From the NCBI RefSeq assembly GCF_037042795.1, contig NW_027098790.1:186001-250000 (forward strand): a DNA stretch of 64,000 nt, in the 5' to 3' direction. Under the pieces are notes generated by a model. The model was not told the DNA's origin, searched no databases, and saw only the letters and a list, made by a program, of their open reading frames with translations. This document shows positions 37,101 through 48,464 of this stretch, in pieces. The DNA is from Molothrus aeneus. Its lineage: Eukaryota; Chordata; Aves; Passeriformes; Icteridae. The position numbers were made by a program, and so were the translations under genes. Each line of letters begins with the position of its first letter. Positions within the stretch are counted from its first letter, which is position 1.

Positions 37101-39277
37101 CAGTGTGGGCAGCCTTCAGACTTCGAGAAAACAGTACTTTACCACTCTCCTGCCTTTTCCATGGTTATTCTATTGGAAAAGAACGAGTTTTGGACAACTA
37201 CCTTTCATTCTTGCCAAACTCTTTGCAGACCCCCGTGCAAGCTTTAGAACAAGATTTTGGATGTTTTCTTTCCTGGCAGAGTTTCTCCTTGCAAGATATG
37301 GTGGAAAAGCTTTTTGCTGAGTGTAGAGCGGCAAGACACGCAGAAGACGCAGATACGCAGCTCTCCGAAGCTAAGTGCCGGTCCCGGGCTTCTTTCGGCA
37401 CAAACCGCTCTCAGGAGCTCCCTGCGCTCGCCACAATGCTCTGTGTGCGAAGAAGCCGCTTCTTCGCCTCCTGGAGAATCGGCGAGCGGCAGCTTCCCAA
37501 AGGCGAAGATGCAAGCTGCAGCACGCAGGCACAGTGTGGGCAGCCTTCAGACTTAGAGAAAACAGTACTTTACCACTCTCCTGCCTTTTCCATGGTTATT
37601 CTATTGGAAAAGAACGAGTTTTGGACAACTACCTTTCATTCTTGCCAAACTCTTTGCAGACCCCCGTGCAAGCTTTAGAACAAGATTTTGGATGTTTTCT
37701 TTCCTGGCAGAGTTTCTCCTTGCAAGATATGGTGGAAAAGCTTTTTGCTGAGTGTAGAGCGGCAAGACACGCAGAAGACGCAGATACGCAGCTCTCCGAA
37801 GCTAAGTGCCGGTCCCGGGCTTCTTTCGGCACAAACCGCTCTCAGGAGCTCCCTGCGCTCGCCACAATGCTCTGTGTGCGAAGAAGCAGCTTCTTCGCCT
37901 CCTGGAGAATCGGCGAGCGGCAGCTTCCCAAAGGCGAAGATGCAAGCTGCAGCACACAGGCACAGTGTGGGCAGCCTTCAGACTTAGAGAAAACAGTACT
38001 TTACCACTCTCCTGCCTTTTCCATGGTTATTCTATTGGAAAAGAACGAGTTTTGGACAACTACCTTTCATTCTTGCCAAACTCTTTGCAGACCCCCGTGC
38101 AAGCTTTAGAACAAGATTTTGGATGTTTTCTTTCCTGGCAGAGTTTCTCCTTGCAAGATATGGTGGAAAAGCTTTTTGCTGAGTGTAGAGCGGCAAGACA
38201 CGCAGAAGACGCAGATACGCAGCTCTCCGAAGCTAAGTGCCGGTCCCGGGCTTCTTTCGGCACAAACCGCTCTCAGGAGCTCCCTGCGCTCGCCACAATG
38301 CTCTGTGTGCGAAGAAGCCGCTTCTTCGCCTCCGGGAGAATCGACGAGCGGCAGCTTCCCAAAGGCGAAGATGCAAGCTGCAGCACGCAGGCACAGCGTG
38401 GGCAGCCTTCAGACTTCGAGAAAACAGTACTTTACCACTCTCCTGCCTTTTCCATGGTTATTCTATTGGAAAAGAACGAGTTTTGGACAACTACCTTTCA
38501 TTCTTGCCAAACTCTTTGCAGACCCCCGTGCAAGCTTTAGAACAAGATTTTGGATGTTTTCGTTCCTGGCAGAGTTTCTCCTTGCAAGATATGGTGGAAA
38601 AGCTTTTTGCTGAGTGTAGAGCGGCAAGACACGCAGAAGACGCAGATACGCAGCTCTCCGAAGCTAAGTGCCGGTCCCGGGCTTCTTTCGGCACAAACCG
38701 CTCTCAGGAGCTCCCTGCGCTCGCCACAATGCTCTGTGTGCGAAGAAGCCGCTTCTTCGCCTCCGGGAGAATCGGCGAGCGGCAGCTTCCCAAAGGCGAA
38801 GATGCAAGCTGCAGCACGCAGGCACAGTGTGGGCAGCCTTCAGACTTCGAGAAAACAGTACTTTACCACTCTCCTGCCTTTTCCATGGTTATTCTATTGG
38901 AAAAGAACGAGTTTTGGACAACTACCTTTCATTCTTGCCAAACTCTTTGCAGACCCCCGTGCAAGCTTTAGAACAAGATTTTGGATGTTTTCTTTCCTGG
39001 CAGAGTTTCTCCTTGCAAGATATGGTGGAAAAGCTTTTTGCTGAGTGTAGAGCGGCAAGACACGCAGAAGACGCAGATACGCAGCTCTCCGAAGCTAAGT
39101 GCCGGTCCCGGGCTTCTTTCGGCACAAACCGCTCTCAGGAGCTCCCTGCGCTCGCCACAATGCTCTGTGTGCGAAGAAGCCGCTTCTTCGCCTCCGGGAG
39201 AATCGGCGAGCGGCAGCTTCCCAAAGGCGAAGATGCAAGCTGCAGCACGCAGGCACAGTGTGGGCAGCCTTCAGACT
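34106..39277 (+). repeat. 12-monomer higher-order repeat, copy B (5,172 bp)
   Basis: This is a tandem copy of the preceding 12-mer, with every marker displaced by exactly 5,172 bp (for example ctgcAacacg at 34,503 and ttttcGttcc at 35,543 and 38,560). Identity continues slightly past the nominal end, failing by about 39,626, where copy A has cctCctgg and this side has cctCcggg. The near-identity over more than 5 kb points to a very recent segmental duplication inside the array. Confidence 0.88.
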
Positions 39278-42200
39278 TCGAGAAAACAGTACTTTACCAC
39301 TCTCCTGCCTTTTCCATGGTTATTCTATTGGAAAAGAACGAGTTTTGGACAACTACCTTTCATTCTTGCCAAACTCTTTGCAGACCCCCGTGCAAGCTTT
39401 AGAACAAGATTTTGGATGTTTTCTTTCCTGGCAGAGTTTCTCCTTGCAAGATATGGTGGAAAAGCTTTTTGCTGAGTGTAGAGCGGCAAGACACGCAGAA
39501 GACGCAGATACGCAGCTCTCCGAAGCTAAGTGCCGGTCCCGGGCTTCTTTCGGCACAAACCGCTCTCAGGAGCTCCCTGCGCTCGCCACAATGCTCTGTG
39601 TGCGAAGAAGCCGCTTCTTCGCCTCCGGGAGAATCGGCGAGCGGCAGCTTCCCAAAGGCGAAGATGCAAGCTGCAGCACGCAGGCACAGTGTGGGCAGCC
39701 TTCAGACTTAGAGAAAACAGTACTTTACCACTCTCCTGCCTTTTCCATGGTTATTCTATTGGAAAAGAACGAGTTTTGGACAACTACCTTTCATTCTTGC
39801 CAAACTCTTTGCAGACCCCCGTGCAAGCTTTAGAACAAGATTTTGGATGTTTTCTTTCCTGGCAGAGTTTCTCCTTGCAAGATATGGTGGAAAAGCTTTT
39901 TGCTGAGTGTAGAGCGGCAAGACACGCAGAAGACGCAGATACGCAGCTCTCCGAAGCTAAGTGCCGGTCCCGGGCTTCTTTCGGCACAAACCGCTCTCAG
40001 GAGCTCCCTGCGCTCGCCACAATGCTCTGTGTGCGAAGAAGCCGCTTCTTCGCCTCCGGGAGAATCGGCGAGCGGCAGCTTCCCAAAGGCGAAGATGCAA
40101 GCTGCAGCACACAGGCGCAGTGTGGGCAGCCTTCAGACTTCGAGAAAACAGTACTTTACCACTCTCCTGCCTTTTCCATGGTTATTCTATTGGAAAAGAA
40201 CGAGTTTTGGACAACTACCTTTCATTCTTGCCAAACTCTTTGCAGACCCCCGTGCAAGCTTTAGAACAAGATTTTGGATGTTTTCTTTCCTGGCAGAGTT
40301 TCTCCTTGCAAGATATGGTGGAAAAGCTTTTTACTGAGTGTAGAGCGGCAAGACACGCAGAAGACGCAGATACGCAGCTCTCCGAAGCTAAGTGCCGGTC
40401 CCGGGCTTCTTTCGGCACAAACCGCTCTCAGGAGCTCCCTGCGCTCGCCACAATGCTCTGTGTGCGAAGAAGCCGCTTCTTCGCCTCCGGGAGAATCGGC
40501 GAGCGGCAGCTTCCCAAAGGCGAAGATGCAAGCTGCAGCACACAGGCACAGTGTGGGCAGCCTTCAGACTTCGAGAAAACAGTACTTTACCACTCTCCTG
40601 CCTTTTCCATGGTTATTCTATTGGAAAAGAACGAGTTTTGGACAACTACCTTTCATTCTTGCCAAACTCTTTGCAGACCCCCGTGCAAGCTTTAGAAGAA
40701 GATTTTGGATGTTTTCTTTCCTGGCAGAGTTTCTCCTTGCAAGATATGGTGGAAAAGCTTTTTGCTGAGTGTAGAGTGGCAAGACACGCAGAAGACGCAG
40801 ATACGCAGCTCTCCGAAGCTAAGTGCCGGTCCCGGGCTTCTTTCGGCACAAACCGCTCTCAGGAGCTCCCTGCGCTCGCCACAATGCTCTGTGTGCGAAG
40901 AAGCCGCTTCTTCGCCTCCGGGAGAATCGGCGAGCGGCAGCTTCCCAAAGGCGAAGATGCAAGCTGCAGCACACAGGCACAGAGTGGGCAGCCTTCAGAC
41001 TTAGAGAAAACAGTACTTTACCACTCTCCTGCCTTTTCCATGGTTATTCTATTGGAAAAGAACGAGTTTTGGACAACTACCTTTCATTCTTGCCAAACTC
41101 TTTGCAGACCCCCGTGCAAGCTTTAGAACAAGATTTTGGATGTTTTCTTTCCTGGCAGAGTTTCTCCTTGCAAGATATGGTGGAAAAGCTTTTTGCTGAG
41201 TGTAGAGCGGCAAGACACGCAGAAGACGCAGATACGCAGCTCTCCGAAGCTAAGTGCCGGTCCCGGGCTTCTTTCGGCACAAACCGCTCTCAGGAGCTCC
41301 CTGAGCTCGCCACAATGCTCTGTGTGCGAAGAAGCCGCTTCTTCGCCTCCGGGAGAATCGGCGAGCGGCAGCTTCCCAAAGGCGAAGATGCAAGCTGCAG
41401 CACGCAGGCACAGTGTGGGCAGCCTTCAGACTTAGAGAAAACAGTACTTTACCACTCTCCTGCCTTTTCCATGGTTATTCTATTGGAAAAGAACGAGTTT
41501 TGGACAACTACCTTTCATTCTTGCCAAACTCTTTGCAGACCCCCGTGCAAGCTTTAGAACAAGATTTTGGATGTTTTCTTTCCTGGCAGAGTTTCTCCTT
41601 GCAAGATATGGTGGAAAAGCTTTTTGCTGAGTGTAGAGCGGCAAGACACGCAGAAGACGCAGATACGCAGCTCTCCGAAGCTAAGTGCCGGTCCCGGGCT
41701 TCTTTCGGCACAAACCGCTCTCAGGAGCTCCCTGCGCTCGCCACAATGCTCTGTGTGCGAAGAAGCCGCTTCTTCGCCTCCGGGAGAATCGGCGAGCGGC
41801 AGCTTCCCAAAGGCGAAGATGCAAGCTGCAGCACACAGGCACAGTGTGGGCAGCCTTCAGACTTAGAGAAAACAGTACTTTACCACTCTCCTGCCTTTTC
41901 CATGGTTATTCTATTGGAAAAGAACGAGTTTTGGACAACTACCTTTCATTCTTGCCAAACTCTTTGCAGACCCCCGTGCAAGCTTTAGAACAAGATTTTG
42001 GATGTTTTCTTTCCTGGCAGAGTTTCTCCTTGCAAGATATGGTGGAAAAGCTTTTTGCTGAGTGTAGAGCGGCAAGACACGCAGAAGACGCAGATACGCA
42101 GCTCTCCGAAGCTAAGTGCCGGTCCCGGGCTTCTTTCGGCACAAACCGCTCTCAGGAGCTCCCTGCGCTCGCCACAATGCTCTGTGTGCGAAGAAGCCGC

Positions 42201-42903
42201 TTCTTCGCCTCCGGGAGAATCGGCGAGCGGCAGCTTCCCAAAGGCGAAGATGCAAGCTGCAGCACACAGGCACAGTGTGGGCAGCATTCAGACTTAGAGA
42301 AAACAGTACTTTACCACTCTCCTGCCTTTTCCATGGTTATTCTATTGGAAAAGAACGAGTTTTGGACAACTACCTTTCATTCTTGCCAAACTCTTTGCAG
42401 ACCCCCGTGCAAGCTTTAGAACAAGTTTTTGGATGTTTTCTTTCCTGGCAGAGTTTCTCCTTGCAAGATATGGTGGAAAAGCTTTTTGCTGAGTGTAGAG
42501 CGGCAAGACACGCAGAAGACGCGGATACGCAGCTCTCCGAAGCTAAGTGCCGGTCCCGGGCTTCTTTCGGCACAAACCGCTCTCAGGAGCTCCCTGCGCT
42601 CGCCACAATGCTCTGTGTGCGAAGAAGCCGCTTCTTCGCCTGCGGGAGAATCGGCGAGCGGCAGCTTCCCAAAGGCGAAGATGCAAGCTGCAGCACACAG
42701 GCACAGTGTGGGCAGCATTCAGACTTAGAGAAAACAGTACTTTACCACTCTCCTGCCTTTTCCATGGTTATTCTATTGGAAAAGAACGAGTTTTGGACAA
42801 CTACCTTTCATTCTTGCCAAACTCTTTGCAGACCCCCGTGCAAGCTTTAGAACAAGATTTTGGATGTTTTCTTTCCTGGCAGAGTTTCTCCTTGCAAGAT
42901 ATG

Positions 42904-43930
42904 CTGGAAAAGCTTTTTGGCTGAGTGTAGAGCGGCAAGACACGCAGAAGACGCAGATACGCAGCTCTCCGAAGCTAAGTGCCGGTCCCGGGCTTCTTTC
43001 GGCACAAACCGCTCTCAGGAGCTCCCTGCGCTCGCCACAATGCTCTGTGTGCGAAGAAGCCGCTTCTTCGCCTCCGGGAGAATCGGCGAGCGGCAGCTTG
43101 CCCAAAGGCGAAGATGCAAGCTGCAGCACACAGGCACAGTGTGGGCAGCCTTCAGACTTAGAGAAAACAGTACTTTACCACTCTCCTGCCTTTTCCATGG
43201 TTATTCTATTGGAAAAGAACGAGTTTTGGACAACTACCTTTCATTCTTGCCAAACTCTTTGCAGACCCCCGTGCAAGCTTTAGAACAAGATTTTGGATGT
43301 TTTCTTTCCTGGCAGAGTTTCTCCTTGCAAGATATGGTGGAAAAGCTTTTGGCTGAGTGTAGAGCGGCAAGACACGCAGAAGACGCAGATACGCAGCTCT
43401 CCGAAGCTAAGTGCCGGTCCCGGGCTTCTTTCGGCACAAACCGCTCTCAGGAGCTCCCTGCGCTCGCCACAATGCTCTGTGTGCGAAGAAGCCGCTTCTT
43501 CGCCTCCGGGAGAATCGGCGAGCGGCAGCTTCCCAAAGGCGAAGATGCAAGCTGCGGCACGCAGGCACAGTGTGGGCAGCATTCAGACTTAGAGAAAACA
43601 GTACTTTACCACTCTCCTGCCTTTTCCATGGTTATTCTATTGGAAAAGAACGAGTTTTGGACAACTACCTTTCATTCTTGCCAAACTCTTTGCAGACCCC
43701 CGTGCAAGCTTTAGAACAAGATTTTGGATGTTTTCTTTTCCTGGCAGAGTTTCTCCTTGCAAGATATGGTGGAAAAGCTTTTTGCTGAGTGTAGAGCGGC
43801 AAGACACGCAGAAGACGCAGATACGCAGCTCTCCGAAGCTAAGTGCCGGTCCCGGGCTTCTTTCGGCACAAACCGCTCTCAGGAGCTCCCTGCGCTCGCC
43901 ACAATGCTCTGTGTGCGAAGAAGCCGCTCT
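42904..43930 (+). repeat. Cluster of length variants in consecutive monomers
   Basis: Four single-base length changes fall within about 1 kb: +1 at 42,911-42,920 (gctttttggctg), +1 at 43,100 (cagcttGccc), +1 at 43,731-43,740 (cttttcctgg) and -1 near 43,928 (ccgctcttcg). Elsewhere tens of monomers pass without any length change. The last deletion breaks the dyad. Either this is a locally less homogenised patch, or it is an assembly or consensus-calling problem in a repeat. Confidence 0.8.
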
Positions 43931-46900
43931 TCGCCTGCGGGAGAATCGGCGAGCGGCAGCTTCCCAAAGGCGAAGATGCAAGCTGCGGCACACAGGCACA
44001 GTGTGGGCAGCCTTCAGACTTAGAGAAAACAGTACTTTACCACTCTCCTGCCTTTTCCATGGTTATTCTATTGGAAAAGAACGAGTTTTGGACAACTACC
44101 TTTCATTCTTGCCAAACTCTTTGCAGACCTCCGTGCAAGCTTTAGAACAAGATTTTGGATGTTTTCTTTCCTGGCAGAGTTTCTCCTTGCAAGATATGGT
44201 GGAAAAGCTTTTGGCTGAGTGTAGAGCGGCAAGACACGCAGAAGACGCAGATACGCAGCTCTCCGAAGCTAAGTGCCGGTCCCGGGCTTCTTTCGGCACA
44301 AACCGCTCTCAGGAGCTCCCTGCGCTCGCCACAATGCTCTGTGTGCGAAGAAGCCGCTTCTTCGCCTCCGGGAGAATCGGCGAGCGGCAGCTTCCCAAAG
44401 GCGAAGATGCAAGCTGCAGCACACAGGCACAGTGTGGGCAGCCTTCAGACTTAGAGAAAACAGTACTTTACCACTCTCCTGCCTTTTCCATGGTTATTCT
44501 ATTGGAAAAGAACGAGTTTTGGACAACTACCTTTCATTCTTGCCAAACTCTTTGCAGACCCCCGTGCAAGCTTTAGAACCAGATTTTGGATGTTTTCTTT
44601 CCTGGCAGAGTTTCTCCTTGCAAGATATGGTGGAAAAGCTTTTTGCTGAGTGTAGAGCGGCAAGACACGCAGAAGACGCAGATACGCAGCTCTCCGAAGC
44701 TAAGTGCCGGTCCCGGGCTTCTTTCGGCACAAACCGCTCTCAGGAGCTCCCTGCGCTCGCCACAATGCTCTGTGTGCGAAGAAGCCGCTTCTTCGCCTCC
44801 GGGAGAATCGGCGAGCGGCAGCTTCCCAAAGGCGAAGATGCAAGCTGCGGCACACAGGCACAGTGTGGGCAGCCTTCAGACTTAGAGAAAACAGTACTTT
44901 ACCACTCTCCTGCCTTTTCCATGGTTATTCTATTGGAAAAGAACGAGTTTTGGACAACTACCTTTCATTCTTGCCAAACTCTTTGCAGACCCCCGTGCAA
45001 GCTTTAGAACAAGATTTTGGATGTTTTCTTTCCTGGCAGAGTTTCTCCTTGCAAGATATGGTGGAAAAGCTTTTGGCTGAGTGTAGAGCGGCAAGACACG
45101 CAGAAGACGCAGATACGCAGCTCTCCGAAGCTAAGTGCCGGTCCCGGGCTTCTTTCGGCACAAACCGCTCTCAGGAGCTCCCTGCGCTCGCCACAATGCT
45201 CTGTGTGCGAAGAAGCCGCTTCTTCGCCTCCGGGAGAATCGGCGAGCGGCAGCTTCCCAAAGGCGAAGATGCAAGCTGCGGCACACAGGCACAGTGTGGG
45301 CAGCCTTCAGACTTAGAGAAAACAGTACTTTACCACTCTCCTGCCTTTTCCATGGTTATTCTATTGGAAAAGAACGAGTTTTGGACAACTACCTTTCATT
45401 CTTGCCAAACTCTTTGCAGACCCCCGTGCAAGCTTTAGAACAAGATTTTGGATGTTTTCTTTCCTGGCAGAGTTTCTCCTTGCAAGATATGGTGGAAAAG
45501 CTTTTGGCTGAGTGTAGAGCGGCAAGACACGCAGAAGACGCAGATACGCAGCTCTCCGAAGCTAAGTGCCGGTCCCGGGCTTCTTTCGGCACAAACCGCT
45601 CTCAGGAGCTCCCTGCGCTCGCCACAATGCTCTGTGTGCGAAGAAGCCGCTTCTTCGCCTGCGGGAGAATCGGCGAGCGGCAGCTTCCCAAAGGCGAAGA
45701 TGCAAGCTGCGGCACACAGGCACAGTGTGGGCAGCATTCAGACTTAGAGAAAACAGTACTTTACCACTCTCCTGCCTTTTCCATGGTTATTCTATTGGAA
45801 AAGAACGAGTTTTGGACAACTACCTTTCATTCTTGCCAAACTCTTTGCAGACCCCCGTGCAAGCTTTAGAACAAGATTTTGGATGTTTTCTTTCCTGGCA
45901 GAGTTTCTCCTTGCAAGATATGGTGGAAAAGCTTTTTGCTGAGTGTAGAGCGGCAAGACACGCAGAAGACGCAGATACGCAGCTCTCCGAAGCTAAGTGC
46001 CGGTCCCGGGCTTCTTTCGGCACAAACCGCTCTCAGGAGCTCCCTGCGCTCGCCACAATGCTCTGTGTGCGAAGAAGCCGCTTCTTCGCCTCCGGGAGAA
46101 TCGGCGAGCGGCAGCTTCCCAAAGGCGAAGATGCAAGCTGCAGCACACAGGCACAGTGTGGGCAGCATTCAGACTTAGAGAAAACAGTACTTTACCACTC
46201 TCCTGCCTTTTCCATGGTTATTCTATTGGAAAAGAACGAGTTTTGGACAACTACCTTTCATTCTTGCCAAACTCTTTGCAGACCCCCGTGCAAGCTTTAG
46301 AACAAGATTTTGGATGTTTTCTTTCCTGGCAGAGTTTCTCCTTGCAAGATATGGTGGAAAAGCTTTTTGCTGAGTGTAGAGCGGCAAGACACACAGAAGA
46401 CGCAGATACGCAGCTCTCCGAAGCTAAGTGCCGGTCCCGGGCTTCTTTCGGCACAAACCGCTCTCAGGAGCTCCCTGCGCTCGCCACAATGCTCTGTGTG
46501 CGAAGAAGCCGCTTCTTCGCCTGCGGGAGAATCGGCGAGCGGCAGCTTCCCAAAGGCGAAGATGCAAGCTGCGGCACACAGGCACAGTGTGGGCAGCCTT
46601 CAGACTTAGAGAAAACAGTACTTTACCACTCTCCTGCCTTTTCCATGGTTATTCTATTGGAAAAGAACGAGTTTTGGACAACTACCTTTCATTCTTGCCA
46701 AACTCTTTGCAGACCCCCGTGCAAGCTTTAGAACAAGATTTTGGATGTTTTCTTTCCTGGCAGAGTTTCTCCTTGCAAGATATGGTGGAAAAGCTTTTTG
46801 CTGAGTGTAGAGCGGCAAGACACGCAGAAGACGCAGATACGCAGCTCTCCGAAGCTAAGTGCCGGTCCCGGGCTTCTTTCGGCACAAACCGCTCTCAGGA

Positions 46901-48464
46901 GCTCCCTGCGCTCGCCACAATGCTCTGTGTGCGAAGAAGCCGCTTCTTCGCCTGCGGGAGAATCGGCGAGCGGCAGCTTCCCAAAGGCGAAGATGCAAGC
47001 TGCAGCACACAGGCACAGTGTGGGCAGCATTCAGACTTAGAGAAAACAGTACTTTACCACTCTCCTGCCTTTTCCATGGTTATTCTATTGGAAAAGAACG
47101 AGTTTTGGACAACTACCTTTCATTCTTGCCAAACTCTTTGCAGACCCCCGTGCAAGCTTTAGAACAAGTTTTTGGATGTTTTCTTTCCTGGCAGAGTTTC
47201 TCCTTGCAAGATATGGTGGAAAAGCTTTTTGCTGAGTGTAGAGCGGCAAGACACGCAGAAGACGCGGATACGCAGCTCTCCGAAGCTAAGTGCCGGTCCC
47301 GGGCTTCTTTCGGCACAAACCGCTCTCAGGAGCTCCCTGCGCTCGCCACAATGCTCTGTGTGCGAAGAAGCCGCTTCTTCGCCTGCGGGAGAATCGGCGA
47401 GCGGCAGCTTGCCAAAGGCGAAGATGCAAGCTGCAGCACACAGGCACAGTGTGGGCAGCCTTCAGACTTAGAGAAAACAGTACTTTACCACTCTCCTGCC
47501 TTTTCCATGGTTATTCTATTGGAAAAGAACGAGTTTTGGACAACTACCTTTCATTCTTGCCAAACTCTTTGCAGACCCCCCTGCAAGCTTTAGAACAAGA
47601 TTTTGGATGTTTTCTTTCCTGGCAGAGTTTCTCCTTGCAAGATATGGTGGAAAAGCTTTTTGCTGAGTGTAGAGCGGCAAGACACGCAGAAGACGCGGAT
47701 ACGCAGCTCTCCGAAGCTAAGTGCCGGTCCCGGGTTTCTTTCGGCACAAACCGCTCTCAGGAGCTCCCTGCGCTCGCCACAATGCTCTGTGTGCGAAGAA
47801 GCCGCTTCTTCGCCTGCGGGAGAATCGGCGAGCGGCAGCTTCCCAAAGGCGAAGATGCAAGCTGCAGCACACAGGCACAGTGTGGGCAGCATTCAGACTT
47901 AGAGAAAACAGTACTTTACCACTCTCCTGCCTTTTCCATGGTTATTCTATTGGAAAAGAACGAGTTTTGGACAACTACCTTTCATTCTTGCCAAACTCTT
48001 TGCAGACCCCCGTGCAAGCTTTAGAACAAGATTTTGGATGTTTTCTTTCCTGGCAGAGTTTCTCCTTGCAAGATATGGTGGAAAAGCTTTTGGCTGAGTG
48101 TAGAGCGGCAAGACACGCAGAAGACGCAGATACGCAGCTCTCCGAAGCTAAGTGCCGGTCCCGGGCTTCTTTCGGCACAAACCGCTCTCAGGAGCTCCCT
48201 GCGCTCGCCACAATGCTCTGTGTGCGAAGAAGCCGCTTCTTCGCCTCCGGGAGAATCGGCGAGCGGCAGCTTCCCAAAGGCGAAGATGCAAGGTGCAGCA
48301 CACAGGCACAGTGTGGGCAGCCTTCAGACTTAGAGAAAACAGTACTTTACCACTCTCCTGCCTTTTCCATGGTTATTCTATTGGAAAAGAACGAGTTTTG
48401 GACAACTACCTTTCATTCTTGCCAAACTCTTTGCAGACCCCCCTGCAAGCTTTAGAACAAGATT

